The notes beneath the pieces are model-generated. The model did not search any database and was not told where the DNA came from. It worked only from the letters and a program-made list of their open reading frames with translations. From Sciurus carolinensis (Eukaryota > Chordata > Mammalia > Rodentia > Sciuridae): a stretch of DNA of 64,000 nucleotides. The DNA lies in NCBI RefSeq assembly GCF_902686445.1, contig NC_062222.1:41539792-41603791 (forward strand). The letters are read 5' to 3'. A program made the translations under genes and the position numbers. This document shows, piece by piece, positions 45,841 through 54,863 of the stretch. How positions within the stretch are numbered: the stretch's first letter is position 1; each line of letters opens with the position of its first letter.

Positions 45841-47476
45841 AGATGGTAGAGCTGCAAAGTGCAATGTTAGGAGCTCTGTGTAGCTCTCAAGGAAGTCCAC
45901 TGTCCAAAGTCATGAGGTCAGAGACCCTAATCTTAATCACTGTTGTCCCATTTTTGCTACTGCACATTACACTCTTTCTTAAATGTCATTTTAAGAAGTT
46001 TACATATATTGACTCCTGAGTCTATATGAACATTAGTTAACACAATTTAACATTATATCTAAAACATAAATTAAAGAAAGTCTGAGAGAGCTTTTAAGTT
46101 TCCTTTTGTGTGGCAAAGTGGTAAAATGCTTTCATGCTTAACCTTTAAACAAATCAGGCTCTCAAGAACTTTTAGAAATACATTTAACAAGTTTTACATA
46201 TACCCTATTGATGACAGGTCCTATATAGAATATTAAATGATAGGTTTACCATTACAGACAAGTTTAATTTGGAGAATAGCAGCTTGATAAATTTTCTGCT
46301 TTAAAAGCTTGTATACCTGGAAAATATGAACACATATAATATACAAAGAATAATGTTTTTAAGTATGTTACTCCATGGAATAACTTTGTAAATTAATTAG
46401 ATGTCTCTAACAAACACATTTGAGTAATCCCATACATGCTGACTCTAATTCTTATTGTAGAAAAACCAAGATATCAGGCAAGTGTACCAACAGTATTTGC
46501 CGTCTCTTTCCTGTGGAAGAAAAGTCCTTGAAAAATTGATGTTAGACATTTTATAAACATCAACCTTTTATTAGTTTGACCACCTAGAGACTTGTGAGTT
46601 AATTTTAAAGACATTTTTCTTCTATTAGTTTACCCAATTTAAACTGAACCTTTTTAAATCATGTGAATTAAAAGTATTTGGATCCATTTTTAAATTTTAA
46701 TTTTAGGAATGCTCAATTTTGATACAGACAAAACATGACATCAGACAGCATGACATACAAATAACACAAAATCAAAGGCCTTGTAACTTTATGGGTGAAT
46801 CTTCATTGCAATGTAACAGATGTTCAAAAACTCTAGTTGAATAAAAAAAATAGAACTGATCAAAAAAAATCATGAGCTCAAAAAAATATAGAATTCAAAA
46901 AAAAACAAAGAGTCCTGGAAAAATGATACGGCTGTTAATTACTTTAGTAAAGCACCATAAAATTTACTTTTTAGTTTTGCTGGAGTTTAGGTAAGACTCT
47001 TTTTACCTTTTTTGTTTGTTTGTTTGTTTGTTTTTCCTTTTGTTTGTGACCCATCTCCTACTGAGTCTTCTGGCTTCCTCCATTTACATTTCAATGTAAA
47101 CCTTGACTGAGATCTGGATCTGAAAGGGGCTAAAATGTTCCAGCAGAAACTTGATGCCTAGGGTATTTTACCCCTTTTTCCTGGTTCAATTCAGGTTTGG
47201 ACTCAGAAAATTGTGAAACAATTATCTCCCACTATTTGTGGGAAATGGGGCTACTGTATCATACTCCTTGCTGGGATATGCCATTGATGGTTGGGCTGGT
47301 TACTCCCTCCACACCGGTGTATGTGGGACCTCGTGGCGGGAGGACTAGGTGGGCTGGGCCAGGGAATGGAAGCAGAAACAGCTGAGTCAAAGTTGGAGGA
47401 GGAGGAGGGATTTTAGAATACTTGCAGTAAACATACCTCAAGAGTGTGTGCTCTTGGGTGTATTATACTGTTCTGG
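45841..47476. other. AT-rich non-coding segment in place of env SU
   Basis: About 1.6 kb between the end of integrase and the TM remnant, where the env surface region belongs. The part 45,950-47,130 is strongly AT-rich with no long open frame, no SINE and no L1 words, and a GTTT run at 47,018-47,034. It is unlike the GC-balanced retroviral coding DNA on either side. The part 47,185-47,476 is more GC-rich and contains a 60-codon proline-rich frame (47,259-47,441, minus) that could be leftover 5' env or leader sequence, but I cannot show this. It may be an acquired non-viral segment, as known for some non-autonomous class II elements. Confidence 0.6.
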
Positions 47477-48320
47477 TTAATGGTATTTGAGGTTCCTGGT
47501 GGGCACCCAGATAGGGTTTGGTTCTCCAATTGGGAACATACATCCAAAACCTCTGCCAACACTTATTAGTGGATCAGGACCATGCCAGCATCCATTAATG
47601 GATCTTTCCATTCAACTTCAACTTTCAGGTAAGGCACCTGATTGGCCCAGTGTCATTGGAAGGCAGTTAAAGGCTGATTTTTTGAAAAATTTAAAATATT
47701 TAATGTAAGCATTTCTATTCTTAATTGATCATGGGGGGTATTTTCCCCTTTTTATTAGTTGATTTTTTAAAGTTTTATTATGTCTTTCAATTATGGCTTG
47801 TCCTTTTGGATTATATGGGATTCCTGTAGTGTGTTTAATATGCCAGTTGTTAAAAAATTCTTGTAATGATTTACTTGTAAAACAGGGTCCATTATCCGTT
47901 TTGATTTGTTGAGGCAATGGCAAAACATTGTAAGAAATGGCTTTCACATGCTTGGCCTTTTCACCAGAGTGAGCAGTGGCCCAGCAGGCATGGGAGTAAG
48001 TATCAATAGACATGAATATATATTTTAATTTTCCAAAGGGTGCATAATGAGTTACATCAGTTTGCCAGATAATGTTAGGTTTTAAACCTCTGGGGTTTAC
48101 CCCAGGGGATTGAAGAGGTGGAACCTGTAAGAAAGGTAGGCAAGATTTGCAGGTTCTTACAATCTTTTTTAAATCCTTTATGGGGACCAAAGGAAACTTA
48201 TGATGTAACCCTCTCCAATTTAAATGGGTCAGGTCATGAAGGCCTTGGGCTAGTTGTAAGTCCTGTTGAGGTTGGGCCATAGTTATTGAGGTCCCTGATG
48301 TGGCTAACTGGTTGGCCTAT
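47477..48320 (-). pseudogene. pol: pol: integrase region
   Basis: A 183-codon frame (48,280 to 47,729) is integrase. H15, H19, C44 and C47 form the HX3H/CX2C zinc domain. D75 (in WQTDVTHY), D129 (in KTDNGP) and E165 (in QAIIERHNK) form the D,D35E catalytic triad, with exactly 35 residues between the last two. The frame then stops (TGA at 47,729). Further C-terminal-domain sequence continues in other frames, including WHGPDPLISVGRG and WVPTRNLKYH, ending at a TAA at 47,477. The catalytic core therefore looks preserved while the C-terminal domain is split by at least two frameshifts and several stops. The frame is open a little upstream of the first Met (ANQLATSG), consistent with a Pol polyprotein rather than an independent start. 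Confidence 0.92.
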
Positions 48321-48357
48321 CAAAATCTGATAGATTTTGCCTATCAAAATCTGATAG
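48315..48357. repeat. 24-bp tandem duplication at the RNase H deletion site
   Basis: GCCTATCAAAATCTGATAG occurs at 48,315-48,333 and again at 48,339-48,357. It sits exactly where pol changes from the RT connection region to the start of integrase, with the RNase H core missing. It may be a scar of the deletion. Confidence 0.9.
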
Positions 48358-49566
48358 GCAATAGGGCACTGTCAAAACATTAGGCTCTTTTCCATAGTGC
48401 CTAAGGGCAGTATCCCTGCCTTTAATTATAAGATCAGCCAATTGGTCGAGGTGAGCGTAGACCCTAGGAGCTGTCCCTATGACTGCGTGTATCCATTGAA
48501 GGGGCTCTCCCCGCTGAGTTTGGGTTGCAGTGGACAGCTGAGAACCAGGGAGAATCCAGAGGCTAAGGGGGTCTTCAGTCTGGTATCAAGCTAACCGGGT
48601 AGAGTTAAGGGATACTTGTATTTTTTGGAGTATATGTTGATGGTCTTGAGTTAGGGTAATAATGTTTGTAGGATCTTTGTCCCATAGCAGGTCAAAGAGA
48701 GGGAGGATATCCTCCATAGAGATAGGAAGCCATGGTCTCAACCAATTAAGTTCCCCTGATAATTTTTGTAAATCAACCAAGGAATAGGAGGATTGGAGGA
48801 ATAATTGAGGTTTAAGGGGACAAACAGAATCCAATTTAAGCTCAGTTCCCAGTATCTTGAAGGGAGGGACAGTTTGGACTTTATCATTAGATATATGTAG
48901 TCCTCCTTTCTCCAGAAGGCTTGGAGTTCTTTGTATGCTGAGCTTAGTTGTAGGGCATTAGTGGCTCCTATAATAATGTCATCCATGTAAATATACAAAG
49001 TAATTTGTGGCCTTTTTTGTAGGGGTTGAAGGAGCTCAGAAACAAAATGTTGACAAAATGCAGCACTATTAGCCATGCCTTGGGATAGAACCACCCATTC
49101 ATAATGCTCATCTGGCCCTTGGTAATTGGTAGAGGGCACTGAGAAAGCAAACTTCTCACAATCCTCTGGGTGGAGTGGTATTGAGAAGAAACAGTCTTTG
49201 ATATCAATAATAAGAAACAAGATATCTATTGGGATAGAGGGAATCCAGGGAAGACCCCTTAAAGGGGTTCCCACTGGAACCATATGACTATTAATTTTTC
49301 TGAGATCCTGAAGCATCCTCCATTTTCCTGATGTTTTTTGGATGACAAAAACTGGACTATTCCAGGGACTTAGAGATGGTCTGATATGACCTAAGGTTAG
49401 TTGTTCTTGTACAATATTTCTTAAATGTTGAAGCTTATTTTGGGGTAATAGCCACTGTTTCACCCATATTGGGGGACCTGGGAGCCATTGGATGGCTGGC
49501 ATTATTGGAACAGTGGCCCTTAGGATTGGGGGTGAGGCTTTACCCGGGGAGCTGGGACCTTCTGCC
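48358..49566 (-). pseudogene. pol: pol: reverse transcriptase and connection region
   Basis: The frame opens after a TAG near 49,566, is -1 relative to protease and overlaps the end of pro. A 254-codon stretch from 49,502 carries the fingers (SPWNSPVFVIQKTSGKWRML), motif A (IIDIKDCFFSIPL, D100), the motif B region (LSQGMANSAAFCQ) and YMDD at residues 172-175. The frame breaks near 48.92 kb: the next frame reads LLEKGGLHISNDKVQ and the thumb (LQKLSGELNWLRPWL, to a TAG at 48,586). Connection-domain sequence then resumes in another frame (QWIHAVIGTAPRVY, KGRDTALRHYGKEPNV) up to about 48,358. The RNase H catalytic block (DGS...) is not present. Catalytic RT motifs survive but no continuous enzyme can be made. 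Confidence 0.93.
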
Positions 49567-49998
49567 TAGATGCCTGAAAAAGAAGGTCTCCTCTGTAATT
49601 GCTAAAAGGGCCAGATAGATTAAATTGTTGTTCATATTCCTCTTGCTCAAGGAGGTCATCATACACTGCCTTGTGATCAGTTGTTATACAGACCTCTGCT
49701 TCCCCTAAGATATCCTGTCCTAGTAAATTTGCAGTAAGACCTGAGGCCACGAGGGGGCGCATGTCCCCCTGGCAACCATCCACATCCCACCATTTGAGCC
49801 AATCTTTGGTCTCTTCTGATTTAGTATTACCTCCTACCCCAAGCAACTGGGGGCCAGGAATTTGAGGTGGAACTTCCTCCTTAACACAGTCCTATCTGCT
49901 CCAGTGTCGATGAGACAGTGGAATTTCTTTCCTGCTATAAAAATGTCCATTTTTGGCCTGAGCCCGGGGACAATGGGAACAGTCCAATGTGCCTTAGG

Positions 49999-50051
49999 GG
50001 GGCCATTGGGGGAGAAACCTCCTTTGTGTGATGGAGCTGGAGGGTGGCCCC
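49999..50051 (-). promoter_or_regulatory. Predicted stem-loop 3' of the slippery site
   Basis: Sense GGGGCCA (50,045-50,051) is fully complementary to TGGCCCC (49,999-50,005). Nested inside, CCTCC (50,039-50,043) pairs with GGAGG (50,018-50,022). The structure starts 6 nt after the heptamer, the usual spacing for a frameshift-stimulating stem. Hand-paired only; a pseudoknot was not evaluated. Confidence 0.65.
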
Positions 50052-50054
50052 TGA

Positions 50055-51629
50055 TTAGTTTAAAGTTTTCCCCTCAATGTTGAATTTATATTTGCAATCC
50101 TTCTGCCAATGGAATCCCTTTCTGCATCTTGGGCAAGGCGTTTTGGGGGTGGCCAGCCTTTGAGCTGAACCCCTAGAGCGTCCAGGTGGAGCCTCAGAAC
50201 ACATCCGACCAGTGGGGCAATCCCTTTGAAGTGGCCTGGTTGCCCACAGCCATAACATACTCCTTTGCCCTTAGCCGCGACTGGTGACAAGGCTGCCATG
50301 AGAGCCTCAGCAAGTGAGGCAGTTTGGGCCTGTAGGGCTGCAACCAAGGATTGAGTCTGACACACTTGGGTACCAATATCTTTGGTAGCCACAATTCACC
50401 TTCCCATGGAGCGATCTTTCATCCCTGCACAGGCCAATTTGTGATCGGTAGTCATTCCTTCCCAAACTAACATTTTAACAAATTGATCTCTTAGGGCCCC
50501 AGAAGAAATTTTCTCTGAAGGCTTCTTTCTACCCTTTCAATGAAGGTTGCTAGGTCCTCAGTTGCCTTCTGGGTAATACCTGCGATGGGGGGTTCTGAGG
50601 GGTCCTCCTCTAGCTTTTTCCATGCCACCAACCATAGGGCTTTTATTTGTTCTTGATATGGGGCCAGGATGGCAGCCTGTAAGGGGCCAGTAGAGAATTG
50701 GTCACTGGACCCCGAGAACATCCCATAAGTAACCGGGACGGGAGGGTTAGCAGCCTGGTTCTGTTCAGCCTGAGCATGACATTCTTCATTAAAAAAGGCA
50801 CACCACTTTAGATATAAAGGACCAGAAGGACAGCTTTAATTAGGTTCTTCCAATCCTGAGTGGTACACTGTTTGTGGGCGAGGCCCTGGAGGATGGTTTT
50901 AGCCCAAGGGGAATTGGGCCCATTCTCTGAAACAGCTTTCTTTAGTTCCTTTAAATCTTGTGCCTCCCATGGGTACCATATAGCAGGCCGGTTGCCCCCT
51001 GGGCTAGCATTTACCGGGAAGTCCATACAGGGAGGAGAGAGGGTAGAATCAGTGCGTTCTCCCCCAGTATCATAAAATTGCTGCTGGGAAGATTTCCCAC
51101 CATCCGGACAAGATGGCGGCAATGAACCTCCCTGGGGCAGAAGTGGGCCCTCGCTATGTGTAGAGGCTGGCTGCCCTCATGGTTCCTCAACCTCGGGAGG
51201 AGCAAACGGAGATGGATTGGGCTCCTCATTAAAGGTCTCCCAATGTTGTTTACTATGTGGCAAGTTTCTGGAAGGAGATGCAACGGGAGGAGCCGGTGGT
51301 TCTTTAGGCGGCGGCTCTTTGGGGGGAATCTTGGAGTCCCTTTTGGGAGGTCCTGGAGAGAAGCAGGCCTTAAGGGCAGATAATGTAGGGTAGACTCCCA
51401 ATGGGGGACCCTCCTCTAAATTGATTTCCCTCTTCCTAACAAGTTGTTCTACATGATCCCATGTGGAACAGTCAAAAAGATTAGCGGCAGGAAGCCAAGG
51501 GGCCACCCGAGTAAAGGTGTCCCAGGCTTTTTCCGCCTGTGTATCAGACAACTCAAGGCCCCTACTCTTCAGCATGAGTCTAAGAGCTGAGAGCGCAGGG
51601 TCACCATGTGTGGTGTGTGTTTGCCCCAT
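50055..51629 (-). pseudogene. gag: gag: matrix, capsid and nucleocapsid, with lesions
   Basis: Starts at ATG 51,629 (MGQ, a myristoylation-type start) about 100 nt after the primer site. Matrix runs to an in-frame TGA at 51,177. The same frame continues through a proline-rich linker into the capsid start (PAIWYPWEAQDLKELKKAV) until 50,808. A frameshift near 50.8 kb leads to the frame 50,721-50,491 with the major homology region (ITQKATEDLATFIERVERSL). Another shift leads to the frame ending in the first zinc knuckle CYGCGQPGHF, which breaks inside the knuckle at about 50,228. The last frame (to the TAA at 50,055) holds an intact second CX2CX4HX4C knuckle, CPRCRKGFHWQKDC. In total I see at least one stop and three frameshifts. 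Gag normally builds the particle and packages genomic RNA; this copy cannot make a full-length protein. Confidence 0.92.
50058..50064 (-). promoter_or_regulatory. gag-pro -1 frameshift slippery heptamer TTTAAAC
   Basis: In the gag frame the codons are ACT TTA AAC TAA, so the heptamer is T TTA AAC in the required X XXY YYZ register, with the gag stop codon (50,055-50,057) immediately after it. The -1 frame entered here is the protease frame. This heptamer is a classic efficient slip site in several RNA virus groups. Confidence 0.85.
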
Positions 51630-51732
51630 CTTTTTAGGGATGCCCTTACCTCGGAACTTACTTGGCCCAATCTGCCAATACTTTCGGTTTCACAGCTGCC
51701 TCTTCATTTTGACTGCAGATCAGTCTTGAGGG
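51630..51732 (-). other. Proviral leader between primer site and gag
   Basis: About 100 nt of untranslated leader, the expected place for dimerisation, packaging and splice-donor signals. None could be identified with confidence. The leader is short compared with most betaretroviruses. Confidence 0.6.
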
Positions 51733-51750
51733 GCCCCAAGTTGGGTGCCA
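51733..51750 (-). promoter_or_regulatory. Primer binding site, lysine-tRNA type
   Basis: Sense TGGCACCCAACTTGGGGC starts two bases after the 5' LTR end. It differs at two positions from the standard tRNA-Lys(1,2) primer site, the type used by betaretroviruses and HERV-K-class elements. Confidence 0.9.
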
Positions 51751-51752
51751 GA

Positions 51753-52202
51753 TGTCAGAGTCTTAAGCCCCCTTGCTCTTCTCGACCAGTGACAGGGGAA
51801 GGGGGCACTCCCCAACAAGGTCAGACCAGGATAGGTAGGGCCGACTGACCGCCTGCTCCCAGCACTCCGGGCGGAGGACAATCAGATGCGTCAGGGAGAC
51901 CCGTCACAGCAGGAACTCATTTATTGAGTAAGTCACACAACTTTTATGTAGGGTGGAGGCTAGGCAGGAACCAATCAGCTTAAAGGTCAGCAAGGCATGG
52001 GAGGTTCACGCAGGTGAGAGTCCCATAGGACTATGTGGCAAGCAGGAGCTGATCATGTTCCGGGAACTGTTGTTAACCAATCCCTGACTGGTACGATTTA
52101 TCATCATGAACCTTTGAAACTGCCTTTGAGGCCTTGATCTTGCTCACTCGCCAGGGAGTAAGGAGTCAGCCTGAGTTAGTTAATGTGTCATTAGTCCCAA
52201 CA
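51753..52202 (-). repeat. 5' LTR of the provirus
   Basis: 450 bp, sense TGTTGGGACTAATGACAC ... TTAAGACTCTGACA. It aligns along its full length with the 3' LTR. TATA-like TACATAAAAGT lies at 51,940-51,950 and AATAAA at 51,920-51,925. This would be the promoter driving minus-strand transcription through gag-pol. Confidence 0.95.
51940..51950 (-). promoter_or_regulatory. LTR TATA-like promoter element
   Basis: Sense TACATAAAAGT, with GATTGGTT (inverted CCAAT box) about 35 bp upstream. The same arrangement is kept in the other two LTR copies. Confidence 0.65.
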
Positions 52203-52208
52203 CCTATC
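52203..52208. repeat. Proviral target-site duplication, right copy
   Basis: CCTATC directly after the LTR end CCCAACA. Exact match to 44,750-44,755. Confidence 0.92.
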
Positions 52209-52241
52209 ATTCTATTTTATTTCATTCATTGCATTTTATTA

Positions 52242-52312
52242 TTCTGAATATCAAACCTAGAGCTTCATGCATGCTCAGCAAGTACTCTAATACTCAACTA
52301 CATCTCCAACAT
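52242..52312 (-). mobile_element. ID-type SINE, minus strand
   Basis: Minus-strand reading GGAGATGTAGTTGAGTATTA, GAGTACTTGCTGAGCATGCA, GAAGCTCTAGGTTTGATATT follows the ID core (A box, anticodon-arm region, B-box GGTTTGAT). Old copy just beside the provirus. Confidence 0.75.
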
Positions 52313-53309
52313 CAATCTATTACTTTTATTAATTAAATTTAGTTTAATTCCTATACAAATCAAATATTTTTAGACTTACCTTGAATTTGCTGTGTTCTAG
52401 GTTTTGTACAAGGGAGATTTCCTGTAGTAGGGATCTCCCAACTTGATAACTGTACTAGTTTAAAAATTGACGTATTCTTCTAATATTTAGTTTTGTTTTA
52501 ATTTATAAACTTAAAAATTACACTACTTTATTACATTAATAGATGATACACAACTTACATTTAGATAGTGATTAAAAGAATAGCTGAATGAGGTAAAAAC
52601 TAATATGACAATTGTCTTAATATTTTCATCCCTTACCAAGATTGAAATTCTCTTGGGTGCAATAGAGTGATGTTCAAGAGTGAATACATCATGCATAATT
52701 CACTTACTTAAGGCTGCCTTTGATCAGTCTACCATGTCTTCTTTGCTCCTATTTTGAAATTATCAAGCTACTCTATTGAAAATTTAAATGTCAAAATATA
52801 GACATCATCTTCACTCTCCTTCAAATATTCTACACATTTTCTTATATTGCAGAGCTTTTAGTAATATTTCAAATAGTGTACTAGTGGTGGTGAAAGTAAC
52901 CAAACAAAATCAAAGTGGATTTTAATTTTATTCTAAGAATGGTTATTTTTAACACATAAACATAAATGAATTATAAGTAATATAGTATCTTTTTAACTGT
53001 TAGATCTGTTTTTAACACTTCCATATTTTCATGCACTATCACAGTTACAATGGAAATCATTTTAGTTATTTTCATATTCACAATGAAGTCTTCACAACAT
53101 TGAATTTTTAAAACTTGGAATAAGTATACTTTTAGTGAATAGATCTATAATTCTTAAACTGAAATGTAAAGGCAAAGAAAAAGCAGAGACAAAAAATAAA
53201 TGTTTCCAAGGGCACATTTGCAATCCACTCACTGTATCTTAAATATTCTTATTATATACTTTTTTATTTTATGTGTTATGTTTAACACATGAATTATATA
53301 TTAAAAGCA

Positions 53310-53311
<2 letters not shown>
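52313..53311. other. AT-rich intergenic DNA, no gene seen
   Basis: Nothing recognised. Confidence 0.55.
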
Positions 53312-53364
<53 letters not shown>

Positions 53365-53370
53365 CCTCTC
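53312..53370. repeat. (TC)n microsatellite
   Basis: About 25 uninterrupted TC units followed by CCCCTCTC. A long pure polypyrimidine tract. Confidence 0.97.
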
Positions 53371-54741
53371 TTTTTTATTTCTGGCTGCAAACCTATGCCA
53401 TATGATCAATAACTTTCCTGACAAATTTGTGTTTTTTGTTGTGATTATTTTGTTTTGTTCCCTTTATTTATGATTAAGATATAGCAAGAAAAAATTTTAC
53501 ATTAGTATTTTTATACATATCTATATGACATCTTTTACCTGCAAATTTCAAAGTCTATCAGAAACATTAATTAGCAGTGCCTGAGAAGTACACATAGGGT
53601 ACAAGGGAAATATTTATTTGACACATTGTACAAATAAGAAATTAGGTTTATGTGTAATTTAATGATTAATATAAATTTCAATTCATTTAATTTATAGGAC
53701 TTCCAATCCTATAAATTCTGGAGGGAAAGGGAAGAAAAATTAAAATCATGAATTCCAAGCAAATTTGACAAAGCAAATATTCTTAAATTAACACTGTTAT
53801 TAATCTTTAATACATGCTCAGGATTTAAACACTAATAAAAAGTCAAATTTTAATGATTAACCCTTCCTCCCAATAGCTATATGCTCTGCTTCTTGTTATT
53901 GCCTTACAATGTTGAATGAAATGCAAAAGTATTAGCTATTACATCCAAGGATCATAGAATTATTGAAGGATCTTTGGAGGAAATTATTTGTGCAAACAAA
54001 TGAACTGCATGGAAGAGAGGATATGATGCAGTGATCACAACTAAGATTTCTTTTCATTACAACCCCAAATTTAAATAAGAAAAAGTCTCCTGAAATATTT
54101 ATGTATATGTATCTGTGTGTTAAGTATAAAATCAAATAGGAAAACAAATTATTGTAAGAAGAGTTTGAAGAGGATCTATTTAGAACTTTTTCTTTTAATT
54201 CAGATTTATAATAAAGTTGGGAAATCCATTATAATCTAAAGTTTCGTATTTGGAAACTATCTGGGAAGTAATTTTAAAGTGCATTTTTGCAATCTCCTTT
54301 TCATTGTTGTATTTGACAAAGTATGTGAAAGAAAAATTTTATACTAACATCTATTAACAATTTCCTCATTTCCAAATCTTTATAAATTCTTGCTCCTGCC
54401 ATTACCTATATATGAACTGTCCTTTTCTAGACCCCATGTTGCCATTAAAAATACTATTAAATTTTTAAACCACTTCTCCTGAATTTTTACAATAATTTTC
54501 ACAATAATCTGGTCTTCCTTGAAATTTCTGTATCTCTTATTTTCATCACAGAAAAATACAGAAAAATATCTTGGATCTTCATTTTAAATTTGCATTTAGA
54601 TTTTATTTCCCATATTTTCCCTTTAATATGAAATGAAGCTCTTTTAATATAATAATTATGCCTGAATATGTACACACTATATATGTATATATGATAATCT
54701 GTTACCATAATTTCAATACCATTTTAGTGTTTATCATCATT
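53371..54741. other. AT-rich intergenic DNA, no gene seen
   Basis: Nothing recognised. Confidence 0.55.
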
Positions 54742-54863
54742 TTTTTGGGGGTACTGGGGCTTGAAATCAGGGGTGCTTTTGCTGGGGCTGGCTTTGAACC
54801 CACCATCATCCTGCCTCAACCCTGGAGTTGCTGGGATTACAGGTATGTGCCACTAAGCCTGGT
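54742..54863 (-). mobile_element. Sciurid composite SINE, internally deleted, minus strand
   Basis: Antisense ID end GGGGGTACTGGGGCTTGAA runs within 30 bp into antisense B1 sequence (GGGGCTGGCTTTGAACCCAC, ATCCTGCCTCAACC, GCTGGGATTACAGGTATGTG). About 90 bp of the usual middle are missing. GTTTATCATCATT on the left and GTTTACCATCTTT on the right look like the target duplication. Confidence 0.85.

Larger units (their letters stand above)
49520..50064 (-). pseudogene. pro: pro: aspartic protease
   Basis: Entered by a -1 shift at TTTAAAC (50,058-50,064). The frame then reads through about 180 codons to a TAA at 49,520. The active-site motif CLIDTGADRTVL lies at about 49,886-49,921, and the C-terminal LLGQDILGEAEV helix region at about 49,690-49,725. 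No in-frame stop was seen in the part I translated between the slippery site and the active site, or in the 49,520-49,846 frame. Protease is therefore the best preserved gene of the provirus. Only about 60 codons separate the shift site from the active site, so there is no room for the dUTPase domain that many betaretroviruses carry in this frame. Its natural role is maturation of Gag and Pol in the budding particle. Confidence 0.88.
44756..52202 (-). mobile_element. Defective endogenous betaretrovirus (ERVK class), two LTRs
   Basis: About 7.45 kb on the minus strand with the order LTR, primer site, gag, pro, pol, env remnant, CTE-like element, polypurine tract, LTR. A 6-bp target duplication CCTATC flanks it (44,750-44,755 and 52,203-52,208), the length typical of betaretroviral integration. 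The two LTRs differ at roughly 40 of about 450 positions by hand count, so integration is old and not polymorphic-young. Every gene carries lesions, and the RNase H core and the env surface part are gone. It is therefore a fossil that cannot replicate by itself. Class assignment rests on the lysine-type primer site, two gag zinc knuckles, and the pol and TM sequence character. Confidence 0.95.

Noticed and set aside
45532..45845. Intact fusion or immunosuppressive part of Env
   Set aside because: The helix before the CC doublet is in another frame and shortened; no functional segment is present.
47197..47708. Plus-strand frames over the integrase end
   Set aside because: The minus strand carries readable integrase C-terminal words, so these are shadows.
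49520..49566. Second slippery site at the pro-pol overlap
   Set aside because: pol is -1 relative to pro and the frames overlap, but I could find no correctly phased X XXY YYZ heptamer in the short overlap; it may have mutated or use another signal.
51156..51848. Plus-strand frames over gag and the 5' LTR
   Set aside because: Antisense shadows of the minus-strand gag frame and the LTR.
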